This document shows, in pieces, positions 25,261 through 34,293 of a DNA stretch of 64,000 bases (positions within the stretch are counted from its first letter, which is position 1; every line of letters starts with the position of its first letter). The notes under the pieces were generated by a model. It was not told the origin of the DNA, did not search any database, and saw only the letters and a list, made by a program, of their open reading frames with translations. Position numbers and translations under genes: made by a program. This DNA comes from Eubacterium_B sp034180045 (lineage in GTDB: Bacteria; Bacillota; Clostridia; Peptostreptococcales; Anaerovoracaceae): positions 62,001 through 126,000 of the forward strand of contig JAXFOY010000025.1 of NCBI GenBank assembly GCA_034180045.1, given 5' to 3'.

Positions 25261-26466
25261 TTAGGTAAATAGCATTTTAATTACAGAAGCGATTTCTACG
25301 GCAATACCCGTTTTCATAGATTCTTCATCAGGTGACAGATGTTCGTTATGAAGAGGATGTATCGTTTCGCCTTGTTTTGTTACGCCGATATTAAAATAGC
25401 AACCCTTGGCTGCTTCCGTGAAATAGGCGAAGTCATCAGCTCCGAGACTCGGTTCGGGCATTATTATAATATTTTCGTCTCCGTACAGCTCTTTCGCGCA
25501 GCTTTCTACGAGCGCGGTTGTTTCATCGTCGTTAATCAAAGCCGGATATCCGTCATTATGCCATATGACTTCGGCTGTACCGCCGTAGGCTGAGGCGATG
25601 CCGCGTGCAATCCGCTCAAGCTGCTCTTTGCTTGCGTCCATCACATCGGGCGCAAGTGCACGCACGGTACCGGTAAGCTTAGCGGTACCGGCAATTACAT
25701 TGCCGGCATCGCCTGCGTGAAACGCACCGACGGTTACGATTACAGGCGTTGTCGGTGCATTGAATCTGGATGAAATCGTCTGAAGCGATGTAACGATTTC
25801 GCTCGCCACAACAATAGCATCGATACCACCTTCGGGGTGAGCACCGTGGCAGCTCTTTCCGTTTACTATTATATTAAATCCCTGGGTTGCCGCATTCATC
25901 GCGCCGTATTTGAAAATTACACTTCCGCTGGGATAGACAGGGTCTATGTGAAGTGAGATGACCCTATCCACCTTAGGGTTTTCCAAACATCCGGCGGCAA
26001 TCATCTTTTCGGCGCCGCCGACAGTTTCTTCGGCAGGTTGGAAGAACAGCTTTACAGCACCGTCCACCCGGTTGATTTTATTCTCCATCTTCTTTAGAAG
26101 CATAGCCGAACCTAGCAGGATTGCTGTATGAATATCGTGGCCGCAGGCGTGCATCACGCCATCCGTTTTGGAAGCAAAATCCAAATCTGTAGCTTCCAAA
26201 ACAGGCAAAGCGTCCATATCGGCTCTTATTCCGACCGCTTTGCTGCCGCCGCCTATCTGAGCGACTATGCCGAATCCTGCAATTCCGCTTTGGTATTTGA
26301 TATTATGTTTGTCCAGAATATCGCAAACATATGCAGCTGTTTTTTCTTCATGTTCGCTGAGCTCAGGGTTTTCGTGAAGATGCCTTCTGATTTTGACTAT
26401 TTCCGGATAAATTTGTTCGATTTCCTTTTTAATATCCATAAGTTTAGCAGATGAGAAAAAACTCAC
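25261..26466 (-). CDS. M20 family amidohydrolase (N-acyl amino acid / peptide hydrolase)
   Basis: A protein of about 401 residues in the M20D subfamily (IAA-amino acid hydrolase/HipO/AmaA-like), which cleaves N-acyl amino acids or small peptides with a two-metal site. Seen: IRADMDALPV, the metal-binding Cys/His motif HACGHDIHTA, the catalytic FQPAEETVGGA and the dimerisation domain. I place the start at GTG 26466, with AAAGGA five bases upstream. The frame is open to 26508, and an ATG at 26439 has no ribosome binding site. It is divergent from the DppA-like gene and fits a peptide-salvage theme. Confidence 0.9.
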   Translation of the reverse strand: MSFFSSAKLMDIKKEIEQIYPEIVKIRRHLHENPELSEHEEKTAAYVCDILDKHNIKYQSGIAGFGIVAQIGGGSKAVGIRADMDALPVLEATDLDFASKTDGVMHACGHDIHTAILLGSAMLLKKMENKINRVDGAVKLFFQPAEETVGGAEKMIAAGCLENPKVDRVISLHIDPVYPSGSVIFKYGAMNAATQGFNIIVNGKSCHGAHPEGGIDAIVVASEIVTSLQTISSRFNAPTTPVIVTVGAFHAGDAGNVIAGTAKLTGTVRALAPDVMDASKEQLERIARGIASAYGGTAEVIWHNDGYPALINDDETTALVESCAKELYGDENIIIMPEPSLGADDFAYFTEAAKGCYFNIGVTKQGETIHPLHNEHLSPDEESMKTGIAVEIASVIKMLFT

Positions 26467-26630
26467 CACATTCCTTTCGTTTGTCTTTGCCAAGCGGCCT
26501 TTAAGCACGATAATATTGATTTAATTATACATTTTGAAGTGTGCAAATACAAGGGCAAGAAGGCGGTTGAAGTCGGATAAAATAAAAGAAATATATATTG
26601 TCAAGTAATTGCATAAATCAGCCGAAATGT

Positions 26631-26659
26631 TTGGATAATAGAGGCATCTGTGCTAAAAT
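26631..26659 (+). promoter_or_regulatory. Promoter of the D-amino-acid/peptide operon
   Basis: TTGGAT (26631-26636), 17 bases, TAAAAT (26654-26659), about 90 bases before the dppA-like start. Confidence 0.5.
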
Positions 26660-26748
26660 AACAGTATGATTTTAGTAGAACGCTTATGTCTATAGGAATA
26701 ACGTGCGGAACGGTTAGGATAAGCGGTAAAAGCTATGGGAGGTGCGTA

Positions 26749-27558
26749 ATGAGAGTATATATAAGTGCTGATATAGAGGGGGTTACCAATGTAACATCCT
26801 GGTCTGAAACGGAAAGAGACAACGGAATCGGCTACGAGTGGGCGTGTGAGCAGATGACAAGAGAAGTAAGCGCCGCATGTCTTGGTGCACTTGAAGCGGG
26901 AGCCGACGAGGTTGTGGTAAAGGACAGTCACGATAGCGCGCTGAATCTCATTCCCGACAAGTTACCAAGAGGTGTTAAGCTGATTCGCGGATGGGCTGCA
27001 TCTACAGATTCTATGATGGCACTCGTGGACAGAGGTTTCGATCTTGCGTTCATGGTAGGCTATCATGCACAGGGACATAGCAATGAGAATCCCCTGGCGC
27101 ATACCATGACATATAGCAGGCTGTTTTCGACAAAAGTAAATGGTAAAGTAATGGCAGAGATGGATATTAATGCCATGATTTGCGCACAGTACAATGTCCC
27201 CGTCGGACTTGTAACCGGGGATAAAGGCATATGCGACAAGGCTGTTGAAGAATTGCCCGGAGTTCGCGTTGCGGCTGTAAAGGAAGGCATAGGCGGAGCG
27301 ACTTTCAGTCTTCACCCTCTGGATGCATGTGAACTTATAAAAGCGCAGGCTTATGAGGCGGTAAAAAGTTATGAAAGAGGAGAGTGCAGATGCCTTGACA
27401 TGCCCGAGAGCTTTGAATTGGAATTTACTTTCAAGGAACATAAGGATGCCGGCAATGCCGCAAACTACATAGGTGCAGAGCTTGTAGACGAACATACTGT
27501 AGTATATAGATGCAGCAGCTTCAAGGAACTGATTACAGCCTATGATTTTATACACTAA
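26749..27558 (+). CDS. dppA: M55 family D-aminopeptidase (DppA-like)
   Basis: A 269-residue zinc D-aminopeptidase of the DppA family. Such enzymes remove N-terminal D-amino acids (D-Ala, Gly) from short peptides. Metal-site motifs: YISADIEGVT at the N-terminus, VVKDSHDSA, and VGYHAQG near residue 104. ATG 26749 has GGGAGG six bases upstream; the open frame upstream to 26686 is unlikely to be translated. It is the first gene of a four-gene set with a DmpA-like peptidase, a racemase and Dtd. Confidence 0.92.
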   Translation: MRVYISADIEGVTNVTSWSETERDNGIGYEWACEQMTREVSAACLGALEAGADEVVVKDSHDSALNLIPDKLPRGVKLIRGWAASTDSMMALVDRGFDLAFMVGYHAQGHSNENPLAHTMTYSRLFSTKVNGKVMAEMDINAMICAQYNVPVGLVTGDKGICDKAVEELPGVRVAAVKEGIGGATFSLHPLDACELIKAQAYEAVKSYERGECRCLDMPESFELEFTFKEHKDAGNAANYIGAELVDEHTVVYRCSSFKELITAYDFIH

Positions 27559-27599
27559 CAGATTAAATTAACTATAGATAAACACGGAAAGAGGATTTT

Positions 27600-28727
27600 A
27601 TGGGTATACCTAATGATTGCACGCTGAAGCTTTCGCATAAGTGGAAAGCGGGCAGACTAAACAAGATAACCGATGTTCCGGGCGTAAAGCTGGCTAATGT
27701 AACAGTTCAAAGCGGAGATATTAATACAGGTGTTACAGCTATTTTGCCGCATGATGAAAATATTTTTCGTTCAAAGCCCGCCGCAGGAGTTTCCGTGCTC
27801 AACGGCTTCGGAAAAAGCATGGGAATAGTTCAGCTACAGGAGCTTGGGAATATAGAAACTCCTATAATAATGACCAATACTCTCTCGGTCGGAGAAGCAG
27901 CCAATGCTTTGATAAAATACTGTCTGGAGCAAAACGAGGATATAGGCGTAAGCACAGGTACTGTCAACCCTATCGTCACAGAGTGCAATGACGGAAGACT
28001 TAACGATATTCGCGGCATGCACATAAGTGAAAAGCATGTAAATGAAGCCCTGAGGATGGCGGCTGAATCCGGCGACGATTTTGATGAAGGAGCGGTAGGT
28101 GCAGGCACGGGAATGTGCTGTCTCGGATTTAAGGGCGGAATAGGATCTGCATCGAAGATAGTAAGGCTGGACGGAAAGGAATACACGATAGGAGCGCTTG
28201 TGCTTTCCAATTTCGGGGAAGAGGGGAATCTCGTAATCGGCGGCAGGCGCTACGGCTCAGAGCTTCTTTCCGCTGTAAAGCAAAGACTGGAAGATGACAA
28301 GGAAAACCCGAAGGGCGCGGCTAAATCCCGTGTAAAGCCTGAAGAAGCAGGTGCAAAGCCTACGGGCGATGAAGAAAAAAAGGATAAAGGCTCGATAATT
28401 ATGATTATAGCTACCGATATTCCGCTTTCATCACGTCAATTATGCAGAGTTGCAAACAGAGCTGCGATAGCGCTTGGCAGAACGGGTTCGTATATGGGAA
28501 ACGGCTCGGGAGATATAGCGATAGCCTTCTCAACATCAAATCGAATGCCGCATTACAGTGACAGTAAATTTGTAGAAACAAAGATACTTTTCGAAGATGC
28601 GATTGATGAAGTGTTCGAACCTGCGGTTGAAGCGGTGGAGGAGGCTATTATCAGTTCGCTTTATCACGCGAAGACTACAAAAGGAATACGAGACAACATC
28701 GTATACGGGCTTAAGGAATTTTTATAA
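27600..28727 (+). CDS. P1/S58 family peptidase (DmpA-like L-aminopeptidase/D-esterase)
   Basis: A 375-residue Ntn-type self-cleaving hydrolase of the DmpA family. It starts with the family motif NKITDVPGVKLANVTV. The glycine-rich AVGAGTGMCCLGFKGGIG lies in the middle. The expected nucleophile after autocleavage is Ser265 in KDKGSIIMIIATDIPLSS. The region 230-262 (KENPKGAAKS ... KKDKG) is a charged linker before the cleavage point. Family members act on L-aminopeptides, D-amino acid esters/amides or beta-peptides. RBS AAAGAGG precedes the ATG. Confidence 0.9.
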   Translation: MGIPNDCTLKLSHKWKAGRLNKITDVPGVKLANVTVQSGDINTGVTAILPHDENIFRSKPAAGVSVLNGFGKSMGIVQLQELGNIETPIIMTNTLSVGEAANALIKYCLEQNEDIGVSTGTVNPIVTECNDGRLNDIRGMHISEKHVNEALRMAAESGDDFDEGAVGAGTGMCCLGFKGGIGSASKIVRLDGKEYTIGALVLSNFGEEGNLVIGGRRYGSELLSAVKQRLEDDKENPKGAAKSRVKPEEAGAKPTGDEEKKDKGSIIMIIATDIPLSSRQLCRVANRAAIALGRTGSYMGNGSGDIAIAFSTSNRMPHYSDSKFVETKILFEDAIDEVFEPAVEAVEEAIISSLYHAKTTKGIRDNIVYGLKEFL

Positions 28728-28745
28728 ATTAGAGGAATCACAAAT

Positions 28746-29474
28746 ATGCTGGGAATAATAGGCGGAATGGGGCCTGCGGCCTCTTCACTTTTTTATCAAA
28801 TGATAACGCGAAAGACTAAGGCTTGCTGCGATCAGGAAAATCTTAATTTGATGATTTTGAGTCATGCCGGGATGCCGGACAGGACAACGGCTATTTTGTC
28901 AAAAGACGAATCGCAGATAAACGATGTAAAAGATAAAATTCTTGCAGATGCGAGGATTTTACAGAACTGCGGTTGTACGGCGCTGGCGGTCACATGTAAT
29001 ACGGCTCACTATTTTGTAAATATGATTGAGGAAGAACTTGAAGTCGGCTTTATTCATATGATTCGTGTAACGGCGCTCGAACTTGCTGAGAAGTTCAGAG
29101 GCAAAAAAGTAGCTGTGCTGGCAACTGACGGCACGATAAAAACCGCCTTGTATCAGGATGAATTTGTAAAGCAGGGAATAGTTCCTTTTGTTCCAGGAAA
29201 AGACATCCAAAAGCTTGTCATGCACGAAATCTATGACTGCATCAAAAGCGGATTGCCCGCAGATGAACCTGTTTGGAACAAAATCGATGAAGATATTCGA
29301 GCGCACGGGTGCGAAGCGGCAATTTTGGCTTGTACGGAGCTATCGGTCATTAAAAGTGAGCTTAATCTGCCGAACTATTACTATGATACCATGGAGATAA
29401 TGGCGGACAGATGTATAGATTTTTACGCATTGCGAGGTGAAATCAAAAAGCAGGAGGGGCATAAAAAGATATGA
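28746..29474 (+). CDS. Aspartate/glutamate racemase family protein
   Basis: A 242-residue protein of the cofactor-independent Asp/Glu racemase family (YgeA/RacX type). The two-base mechanism needs two Cys, present in VTCNTAHYF (about residue 83) and LACTELSVI (about residue 197). The N-terminal LGIIGGMGPAAS is typical. It is probably an amino-acid racemase feeding from or to the D-aminopeptidase products; the substrate is uncertain. Its stop overlaps the start of dtd (ATGA). Confidence 0.88.
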   Translation: MLGIIGGMGPAASSLFYQMITRKTKACCDQENLNLMILSHAGMPDRTTAILSKDESQINDVKDKILADARILQNCGCTALAVTCNTAHYFVNMIEEELEVGFIHMIRVTALELAEKFRGKKVAVLATDGTIKTALYQDEFVKQGIVPFVPGKDIQKLVMHEIYDCIKSGLPADEPVWNKIDEDIRAHGCEAAILACTELSVIKSELNLPNYYYDTMEIMADRCIDFYALRGEIKKQEGHKKI

Positions 29475-29923
29475 AATTTGTGATACAGAGGGTTTCAGAA
29501 GCTAATGTGAAAATAGATTCAAATATTGCAGGCTCAATTGGAAAAGGTCTTTTGGTTCTGATTGGCATCTCCAATGAAGATGATTTTGTCGTAGCTGACA
29601 AAATGATAAAGAAGCTTGTGAATATGCGCATATTTGAAGACGAAAACGGAAAGACCAATCTTAATTTGGCAAGTGTAGACGGAGAACTTCTTTTGATTTC
29701 TCAGTTCACCTTGTATGCAGATTGCAAACACGGAAACAGACCGAGTTTCATAAATGCAGGCTCGCCCGAAATGGCGGAAAATTTATATGATTATGTAGTT
29801 GAACAACTCAAATCAAAGGTGGAAACAAAGGTGGAAACAGGTGCATTTGGAGCGGATATGAAAGTATCGCTGATAAACGACGGACCTTTTACTATAGTTC
29901 TGGATTCCAAGGAGCTTATCTGA
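29471..29923 (+). CDS. dtd: D-aminoacyl-tRNA deacylase
   Basis: A 150-residue DTD. It hydrolyses D-aminoacyl-tRNAs and keeps D-amino acids out of proteins. Active-site motifs: SQFTLYADCKHGNRPSF and the Gly-cisPro element in NDGPFTIVLDS. The ATG overlaps the racemase stop by four bases, so the two are translationally coupled. That coupling makes sense if the neighbouring enzymes raise the D-amino acid level. Confidence 0.96.
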   Translation: MKFVIQRVSEANVKIDSNIAGSIGKGLLVLIGISNEDDFVVADKMIKKLVNMRIFEDENGKTNLNLASVDGELLLISQFTLYADCKHGNRPSFINAGSPEMAENLYDYVVEQLKSKVETKVETGAFGADMKVSLINDGPFTIVLDSKELI

Positions 29924-30000
29924 GGCTGTTCACTCTTGCTTAAAACAAATTATAGGTGTACATATGAATAAACCGCATTTATGAGAAAATGTCTTGCACG

Positions 30001-30040
30001 AAGATAGAAAAATGGCTAAACTTAGCCGTTTTATATCTTT
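30001..30040 (+). terminator. Hairpin terminator after dtd
   Basis: AATGGCTA, AACT, TAGCCGTT stem at 30011-30030 followed by TTTTAT. It is extended outward by AAGATA/TATCTT pairing. The rest of the 312-base gap (29924-30235) holds the ecfT promoter and no gene. Confidence 0.65.
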
Positions 30041-30080
30041 ATGTCCCATCTATATTCCTTTGGGCTTTAGAACTCAAATA

Positions 30081-30109
30081 TTGACTAATATAGTGAAAAT
30101 ACATATACT
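30081..30109 (+). promoter_or_regulatory. Promoter of the ECF-transporter operon
   Basis: TTGACT (30081-30086), 17 bases, TATACT (30104-30109), about 125 bases before the ecfT start. I looked for a cobalamin riboswitch core in this leader and did not find one. Confidence 0.7.
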
Positions 30110-30235
30110 AATCATATTAGAAGAATAATGTATTAATTAGATATAAGCTATAAATTTTCAATTTAATTTGTGCAAAATATAAGTTGGAACGCGCCTAATA
30201 ATAGCTGATTGAATTTATAATTTATAAGGAAGAAT

Positions 30236-31147
30236 ATGTTCAAGGAAGGAATCGGGGAATCGGGGCTTTTTGCATCGGCTCATCCTATAGTAACAGCTTC
30301 ATACTATACCGTGGTTATTGGACTTTTGATGTTTTCGAATTCACCACCCATTCTTGCGAGCGCGATTTTGGCGGGACTTCTGTACGATATGCTCTTAAAA
30401 GGAGTAAAGAGTTTGCGAAATAATATTGCAATCGTTCTTTTTATGACGATACTGTCGGTGGCGATAAATGTGATTTTTACTCACAACGGAAGCACGGTGC
30501 TTTTTTATTTAGGCAATAATCGCTTCACATTGGAAGCGGCGGTGTACGGATTTGCGATGGCTTTGATGATAAGCAGTGTAATAGTTTGGTTTGCGAGTTT
30601 TAATGTAGTGATGACTTCGGAAAAATTAATATATTTATTCGGCAGGTTCGCACCGGTTCTCGGGCTTACACTTTCGATGATATTCAGATTCGTTCCGCTG
30701 CTCAAAACCCGTTTTGCAATGATTCGTGATGGGCAAAAGGCTCTTGGAGCATCAGATGCGCAAGGCTTTCTAGTAAAGATTAAACGCTTTACAAAAGAAG
30801 TATCTATACTTATTTCATGGTCGCTGGAGGCGTCTATAGAAAGCGCGGACTCTATGGCTGCAAGAGGTTATGGACTGAAGGGAAGAAGCAGCTATAGTCT
30901 GTTTAAGTTCAAAAACAGCGATTTTTTAATGCTGGCGTTAATAGTTGTGCTGGGAAGTATAAACGGTGCAGCCTATGCTATGGGTTTTGGCAGATTGTAT
31001 TATTACCCTGTTATAAGGGCTATTGTAAAAAGCTCATCCGCTTTTGGGATTTTGGGATATATATCATTTCTGTGCCTTTTGATTATGCCGCTTGCAATGG
31101 ACTTGGTCGGAGAATTAAAATGGAAAAAATCAAAGTCGACAATTTAA
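30236..31147 (+). CDS. ecfT: ECF transporter transmembrane component EcfT
   Basis: A 303-residue membrane protein, the energy-coupling T subunit of an ECF vitamin importer. It has hydrophobic helices at both ends and the cytoplasmic coupling segment with the Ala-Arg-Gly signature in SADSMAARGYGLKGRSSY (about residues 202-219). RBS AAGGAAG precedes ATG 30236. The 3' end overlaps the ATPase gene by 28 bases. A complete private set of T, A and S genes follows, so this is a dedicated (group I) ECF system, not a shared module. Confidence 0.93.
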   Translation: MFKEGIGESGLFASAHPIVTASYYTVVIGLLMFSNSPPILASAILAGLLYDMLLKGVKSLRNNIAIVLFMTILSVAINVIFTHNGSTVLFYLGNNRFTLEAAVYGFAMALMISSVIVWFASFNVVMTSEKLIYLFGRFAPVLGLTLSMIFRFVPLLKTRFAMIRDGQKALGASDAQGFLVKIKRFTKEVSILISWSLEASIESADSMAARGYGLKGRSSYSLFKFKNSDFLMLALIVVLGSINGAAYAMGFGRLYYYPVIRAIVKSSSAFGILGYISFLCLLIMPLAMDLVGELKWKKSKSTI

Positions 31148-32790
31148 GTTTTAGCTACCCTCTGTCAGAGCGAATGGCGCTGGATGGGGTTTCAATCAGC
31201 ATCTTTGAGTCCGAATTTGTAGTTCTTTGCGGAAAATCAGGATGCGGTAAGAGTACTTTGCTAAAGCATCTTAAGAAAAATATGAATCCATACGGAGATA
31301 AAAGCGGAGCTGTGTACTTTGACGGAACGGATATCTCTGAAATGGATGATAAAGAAGCGGTAACCAAAATCGGCTATGTACAGCAAAACCCGGATAATCA
31401 GCTTGTTACAGACAAGGTATGGCACGAGCTTGCCTTCGGACTTGAGAATCTTGGATACAGCAATAGTGTAATCAAGCGTAGAGTTGCGGAGATGGCATCG
31501 TATTTCGGGATTCAAACTTGGTTTCGTAAGTCGGTAAGTGAATTATCCGGAGGACAAAAGCAGCTCTTGAACCTCGCGTCCGTTATGGTTATGCAGCCTG
31601 AGGTTTTGATTCTCGATGAGCCGGCTTCACAGCTTGACCCGATAGCGGCAACGGAGTTTCTGAACACCATATATAGACTGAATCGTGAACTCGGTACTAC
31701 GATAGTGATTTCAGAGCATAGGCTTGAAGAAATATTTCCTTTATCTGATAGAGCCTTGGTTATGGAAAACGGCAAAATCATCGCTAATGCAAAGCCTGAC
31801 GAGGTGGCTATTAAGCTTGCGGGCAGTAAGGGGGAAGATGATGTTAACCCCATGTATTACGGAATGCCGCCTGTGATGAAGATGTTCCCGAGAGAACTCG
31901 CCTTGAAGCAGGAACGGCTGCCTATGACGATAAGGGAAGGCAGGCTTTTGATGGAATCTCTCATTTCTGAGGGAGTGCTTGAATTAGCTAAATCCGAAAT
32001 ACCTAACACTGCACCTTATGTGAGTGAAGATGAGAGAAAAAGCGTTGTTTCGCTGAAGAATCTTTATTTTAGATATTCAAAGTCAGGTGCTGATGTACTG
32101 CGAGGTCTCAGTGTTGAAATCAGGGAAGGGCAGCTTCATTGCATTTTGGGCGGAAACGGAAGCGGTAAGAGCACTTTGCTTAAGGCTATTTGCGGCATCA
32201 TAAAACCGCAATCGGGAAAAATTAAGATTCCTGACGGATGCAGAGTGTCTATGGTTCCGCAAAATCCACAGGCGCTTTTTACCGAGATAAGCTGTGAGGA
32301 AGAAGTTTTAGAAGGCATGGCTTATCAAAATATTGAGCTTGAGGAGAAAGTGGATAGAACCGAAAACATGCTTTCGCTTATGGAGATAGAGCATCTTCGA
32401 AAAGCCAATCCATACGACCTTTCCGGCGGTGAGCAGCAACGGCTTGCAATCGCAAAGATAATGGTATCAAATCCGGACATCATTTTGCTCGATGAGCCGA
32501 CAAAGGGTCTTGATCCCTTTTTTAAGCGCAGTTTGGGGAGAATTTTGAAGGCGCTTTGTGCAGAGGGAAAAACAGTGTTCATGGTGAGTCATGATGTGGA
32601 GTTTTGTGCAGATTTCGGAGATTGCTGCATGATGTTTTTTGATGGAGAGATAACGGCGATTGGAAGAAGTCGGGAATTTTTTTCGGGCAACAGCTTTTAC
32701 ACAACAGTTGAAAATAAGCTGACCAGAAAATGGCAGGACGGTATAGTTACGGGTGAGGAGGCAAGAGCATGGATAAAAAGCCTTCTTTGA
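31120..32790 (+). CDS. ECF transporter ATP-binding protein, two fused ATPase domains
   Basis: A 556-residue fusion of both ECF ATPases. Domain 1 (about 1-235): Walker A CGKSGCGKST, signature LSGGQKQLL, Walker B LILDEPASQLDP. Domain 2 (about 310-545): Walker A GGNGSGKST, signature LSGGEQQRLAIAK, Walker B ILLDEPTKGLDP. Both have complete catalytic motifs, so two working sites are expected. The start at ATG 31120 lies inside ecfT and gives the standard N-terminus MEKIKVDNLSFSYP. The fused arrangement is known for some dedicated ECF systems. Confidence 0.94.
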   Translation: MEKIKVDNLSFSYPLSERMALDGVSISIFESEFVVLCGKSGCGKSTLLKHLKKNMNPYGDKSGAVYFDGTDISEMDDKEAVTKIGYVQQNPDNQLVTDKVWHELAFGLENLGYSNSVIKRRVAEMASYFGIQTWFRKSVSELSGGQKQLLNLASVMVMQPEVLILDEPASQLDPIAATEFLNTIYRLNRELGTTIVISEHRLEEIFPLSDRALVMENGKIIANAKPDEVAIKLAGSKGEDDVNPMYYGMPPVMKMFPRELALKQERLPMTIREGRLLMESLISEGVLELAKSEIPNTAPYVSEDERKSVVSLKNLYFRYSKSGADVLRGLSVEIREGQLHCILGGNGSGKSTLLKAICGIIKPQSGKIKIPDGCRVSMVPQNPQALFTEISCEEEVLEGMAYQNIELEEKVDRTENMLSLMEIEHLRKANPYDLSGGEQQRLAIAKIMVSNPDIILLDEPTKGLDPFFKRSLGRILKALCAEGKTVFMVSHDVEFCADFGDCCMMFFDGEITAIGRSREFFSGNSFYTTVENKLTRKWQDGIVTGEEARAWIKSLL

Positions 32791-33746
32791 TGCCTGATAG
32801 CACCCGTTTGACAAAGAAAAAAAGTCTTACTCACTATCAGATTGCTGCGAGGAAGAGACTACGCTTTACAGCGGTTTTGATAATATTCATTATACCTGCG
32901 CTGATTGCCTTAACTGTTTTTCTGGGCAACAAAAGGCTGTATTTACCTCTGTCCGTTCTGATTTTAATACTTGTGATGTCTCCGTTTTTTATGATTTTTG
33001 AAAAACGCAGACCCAAGGCGAGAGAAATTGTGTTGATTGCGATGATGAGCGCGCTTACGGTGTCGGCTCATACTTTCTTTCATATAGCTTTTCCGGTGCA
33101 AATCGGTACGGCGATGATAGTGATTTCCGGGATTTCTCTCGGTCCTGAGGCGGGATTTTTAATCGGAGCTATGTCGAGATTTGTCTGCAACTTCTATATG
33201 GGGCAAGGCTCGTGGACGCCCTGGCAGATGTTTTGCTGGGGAATTTTGGGGTTCATGGCAGGGCTTGCGTTCAACAGAGAAAACATAAAAGCGCTGAGCT
33301 CCAAGGGCTTAAAAAGTGTGATGGCACCACTGCTTTCAGTTATATTTGCCGAACTCCTCGGTTATATAAGTTTTTTGATATGGCACAATCCGGATGAGAC
33401 ATTTTTTGGGTGGAGAGTGTATCTGTTTGGCATAATAGGACTTGTAGCGGCAATTGTTTTCCAAAAGAAACGTCTGCCGGCAGATAATTTGACCATGGCT
33501 GTATTTACCTTTGTCACCACATTTGTCATTTACGGAGGCATAATGAACTTTGCAGCCATGACCATGTCGATGAATGCTCCGGGAAGCTCGGGGTTTAGCC
33601 TAAAAACCTTAAAAATACTGTATATAAGCGGAGTCTCATACGATTTTTATCATGCTTTGACCGCCGCTATTTGCGTATTTATAATGGCAACGCCTCTTGT
33701 GAGTAAGCTCGAACGCATCAAAATAAAATATGGAATATATAAATAG
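32769..33746 (+). CDS. ECF transporter substrate-specific (S) component, predicted corrinoid/cobalamin
   Basis: A 325-residue membrane protein with GAGGAGG before its ATG, overlapping the ATPase gene by 22 bases. The six-helix S-component core starts near residue 84 (AREIVLIAMMSALTV) and contains GISLGPEAGFLIGAMSRF and WTPWQMFCWGILGFMAG. Two extra N-terminal helices (about 31-50 and 58-77) precede the core, which makes it longer than a typical S component of about 180-200 residues. The fold and position make S-component status secure. The substrate is inferred as cobalamin or another corrinoid only from the three downstream transcobalamin-like genes. Confidence 0.85.
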   Translation: MDKKPSLMPDSTRLTKKKSLTHYQIAARKRLRFTAVLIIFIIPALIALTVFLGNKRLYLPLSVLILILVMSPFFMIFEKRRPKAREIVLIAMMSALTVSAHTFFHIAFPVQIGTAMIVISGISLGPEAGFLIGAMSRFVCNFYMGQGSWTPWQMFCWGILGFMAGLAFNRENIKALSSKGLKSVMAPLLSVIFAELLGYISFLIWHNPDETFFGWRVYLFGIIGLVAAIVFQKKRLPADNLTMAVFTFVTTFVIYGGIMNFAAMTMSMNAPGSSGFSLKTLKILYISGVSYDFYHALTAAICVFIMATPLVSKLERIKIKYGIYK

Positions 33747-33752
33747 AGGAAG

Positions 33753-34283
33753 ATGAAAAACGAATTCTTAAAAGCACAGAAAAACAAAAAGCTTAAACGC
33801 AAGCTCGTAATTGCGGCTTTGATTCTGATTGCGGTAATTGCGGCAGGAATATATTGTAAGAATATATTTTTCGAAAGTACAAATGATGTAAAGGACGGCA
33901 AGGTAAGTATAGAGATTCGCTGTGATGAGCTTAGCAAACACAAGGAAGCGCTTACAGACAAGGCCCTGAAGTCATATATTCCCGACGACGGAGTTATCGT
34001 AGCAAAAACGGAATATAAAATTACAGAGAATAAGACTACCGTAATGGACATTCTACAGAAAAGCTGCAAGGAAAACGATGTTCAGATAGAGGAAAAAGAC
34101 GGGTATATACGAGGGATAAATTATCTTTATGAGTTTTCCGCGGGCAAAAAAAGCGGGTGGATGTACACCGTAAACGGCAAGTTCCCGAATTACGGGTCAA
34201 ACGAGGTATATCTCAAGGACGGAGATAAAATAATTTGGCTTTATACTATTGATTATGATAAAGAAAATAGCGATATGCAGTAA
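33753..34283 (+). CDS. Membrane-anchored DUF4430 (transcobalamin C-terminal-like) protein
   Basis: A 176-residue protein with one N-terminal membrane helix (about 18-37) after a Lys-rich start, so the rest should be outside the cell. Residues 50-170 form a DUF4430 domain, recognisable by SGWMYTVNGKFPNYGSNE and the end KDGDKIIWLYT. This domain family is related to the C-terminal beta domain of transcobalamin and intrinsic factor, which caps bound cobalamin. It lies six bases after the S-component gene. The likely job is ligand capture for the ECF transporter; this is inference from fold and context. Confidence 0.85.
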   Translation: MKNEFLKAQKNKKLKRKLVIAALILIAVIAAGIYCKNIFFESTNDVKDGKVSIEIRCDELSKHKEALTDKALKSYIPDDGVIVAKTEYKITENKTTVMDILQKSCKENDVQIEEKDGYIRGINYLYEFSAGKKSGWMYTVNGKFPNYGSNEVYLKDGDKIIWLYTIDYDKENSDMQ

Positions 34284-34293
34284 GGATGTTTTG

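Noticed and set aside
26962..27555. Long minus-strand frame (197 codons) opposite the DppA-like gene
   Set aside because: It is antisense to a gene with complete family motifs. The length reflects codon bias of the real strand.
29924..30235. Cobalamin riboswitch before ecfT
   Set aside because: No GCCACTG box or core sequence is present. Only a terminator and a plain promoter are seen.
32769..33746. Alternative assignment of the S component to queuosine or another vitamin
   Set aside because: A QueT protein with its own preQ1 riboswitch is elsewhere in the window, and the accessory proteins at this locus have transcobalamin-like folds. The assignment still remains inferential.
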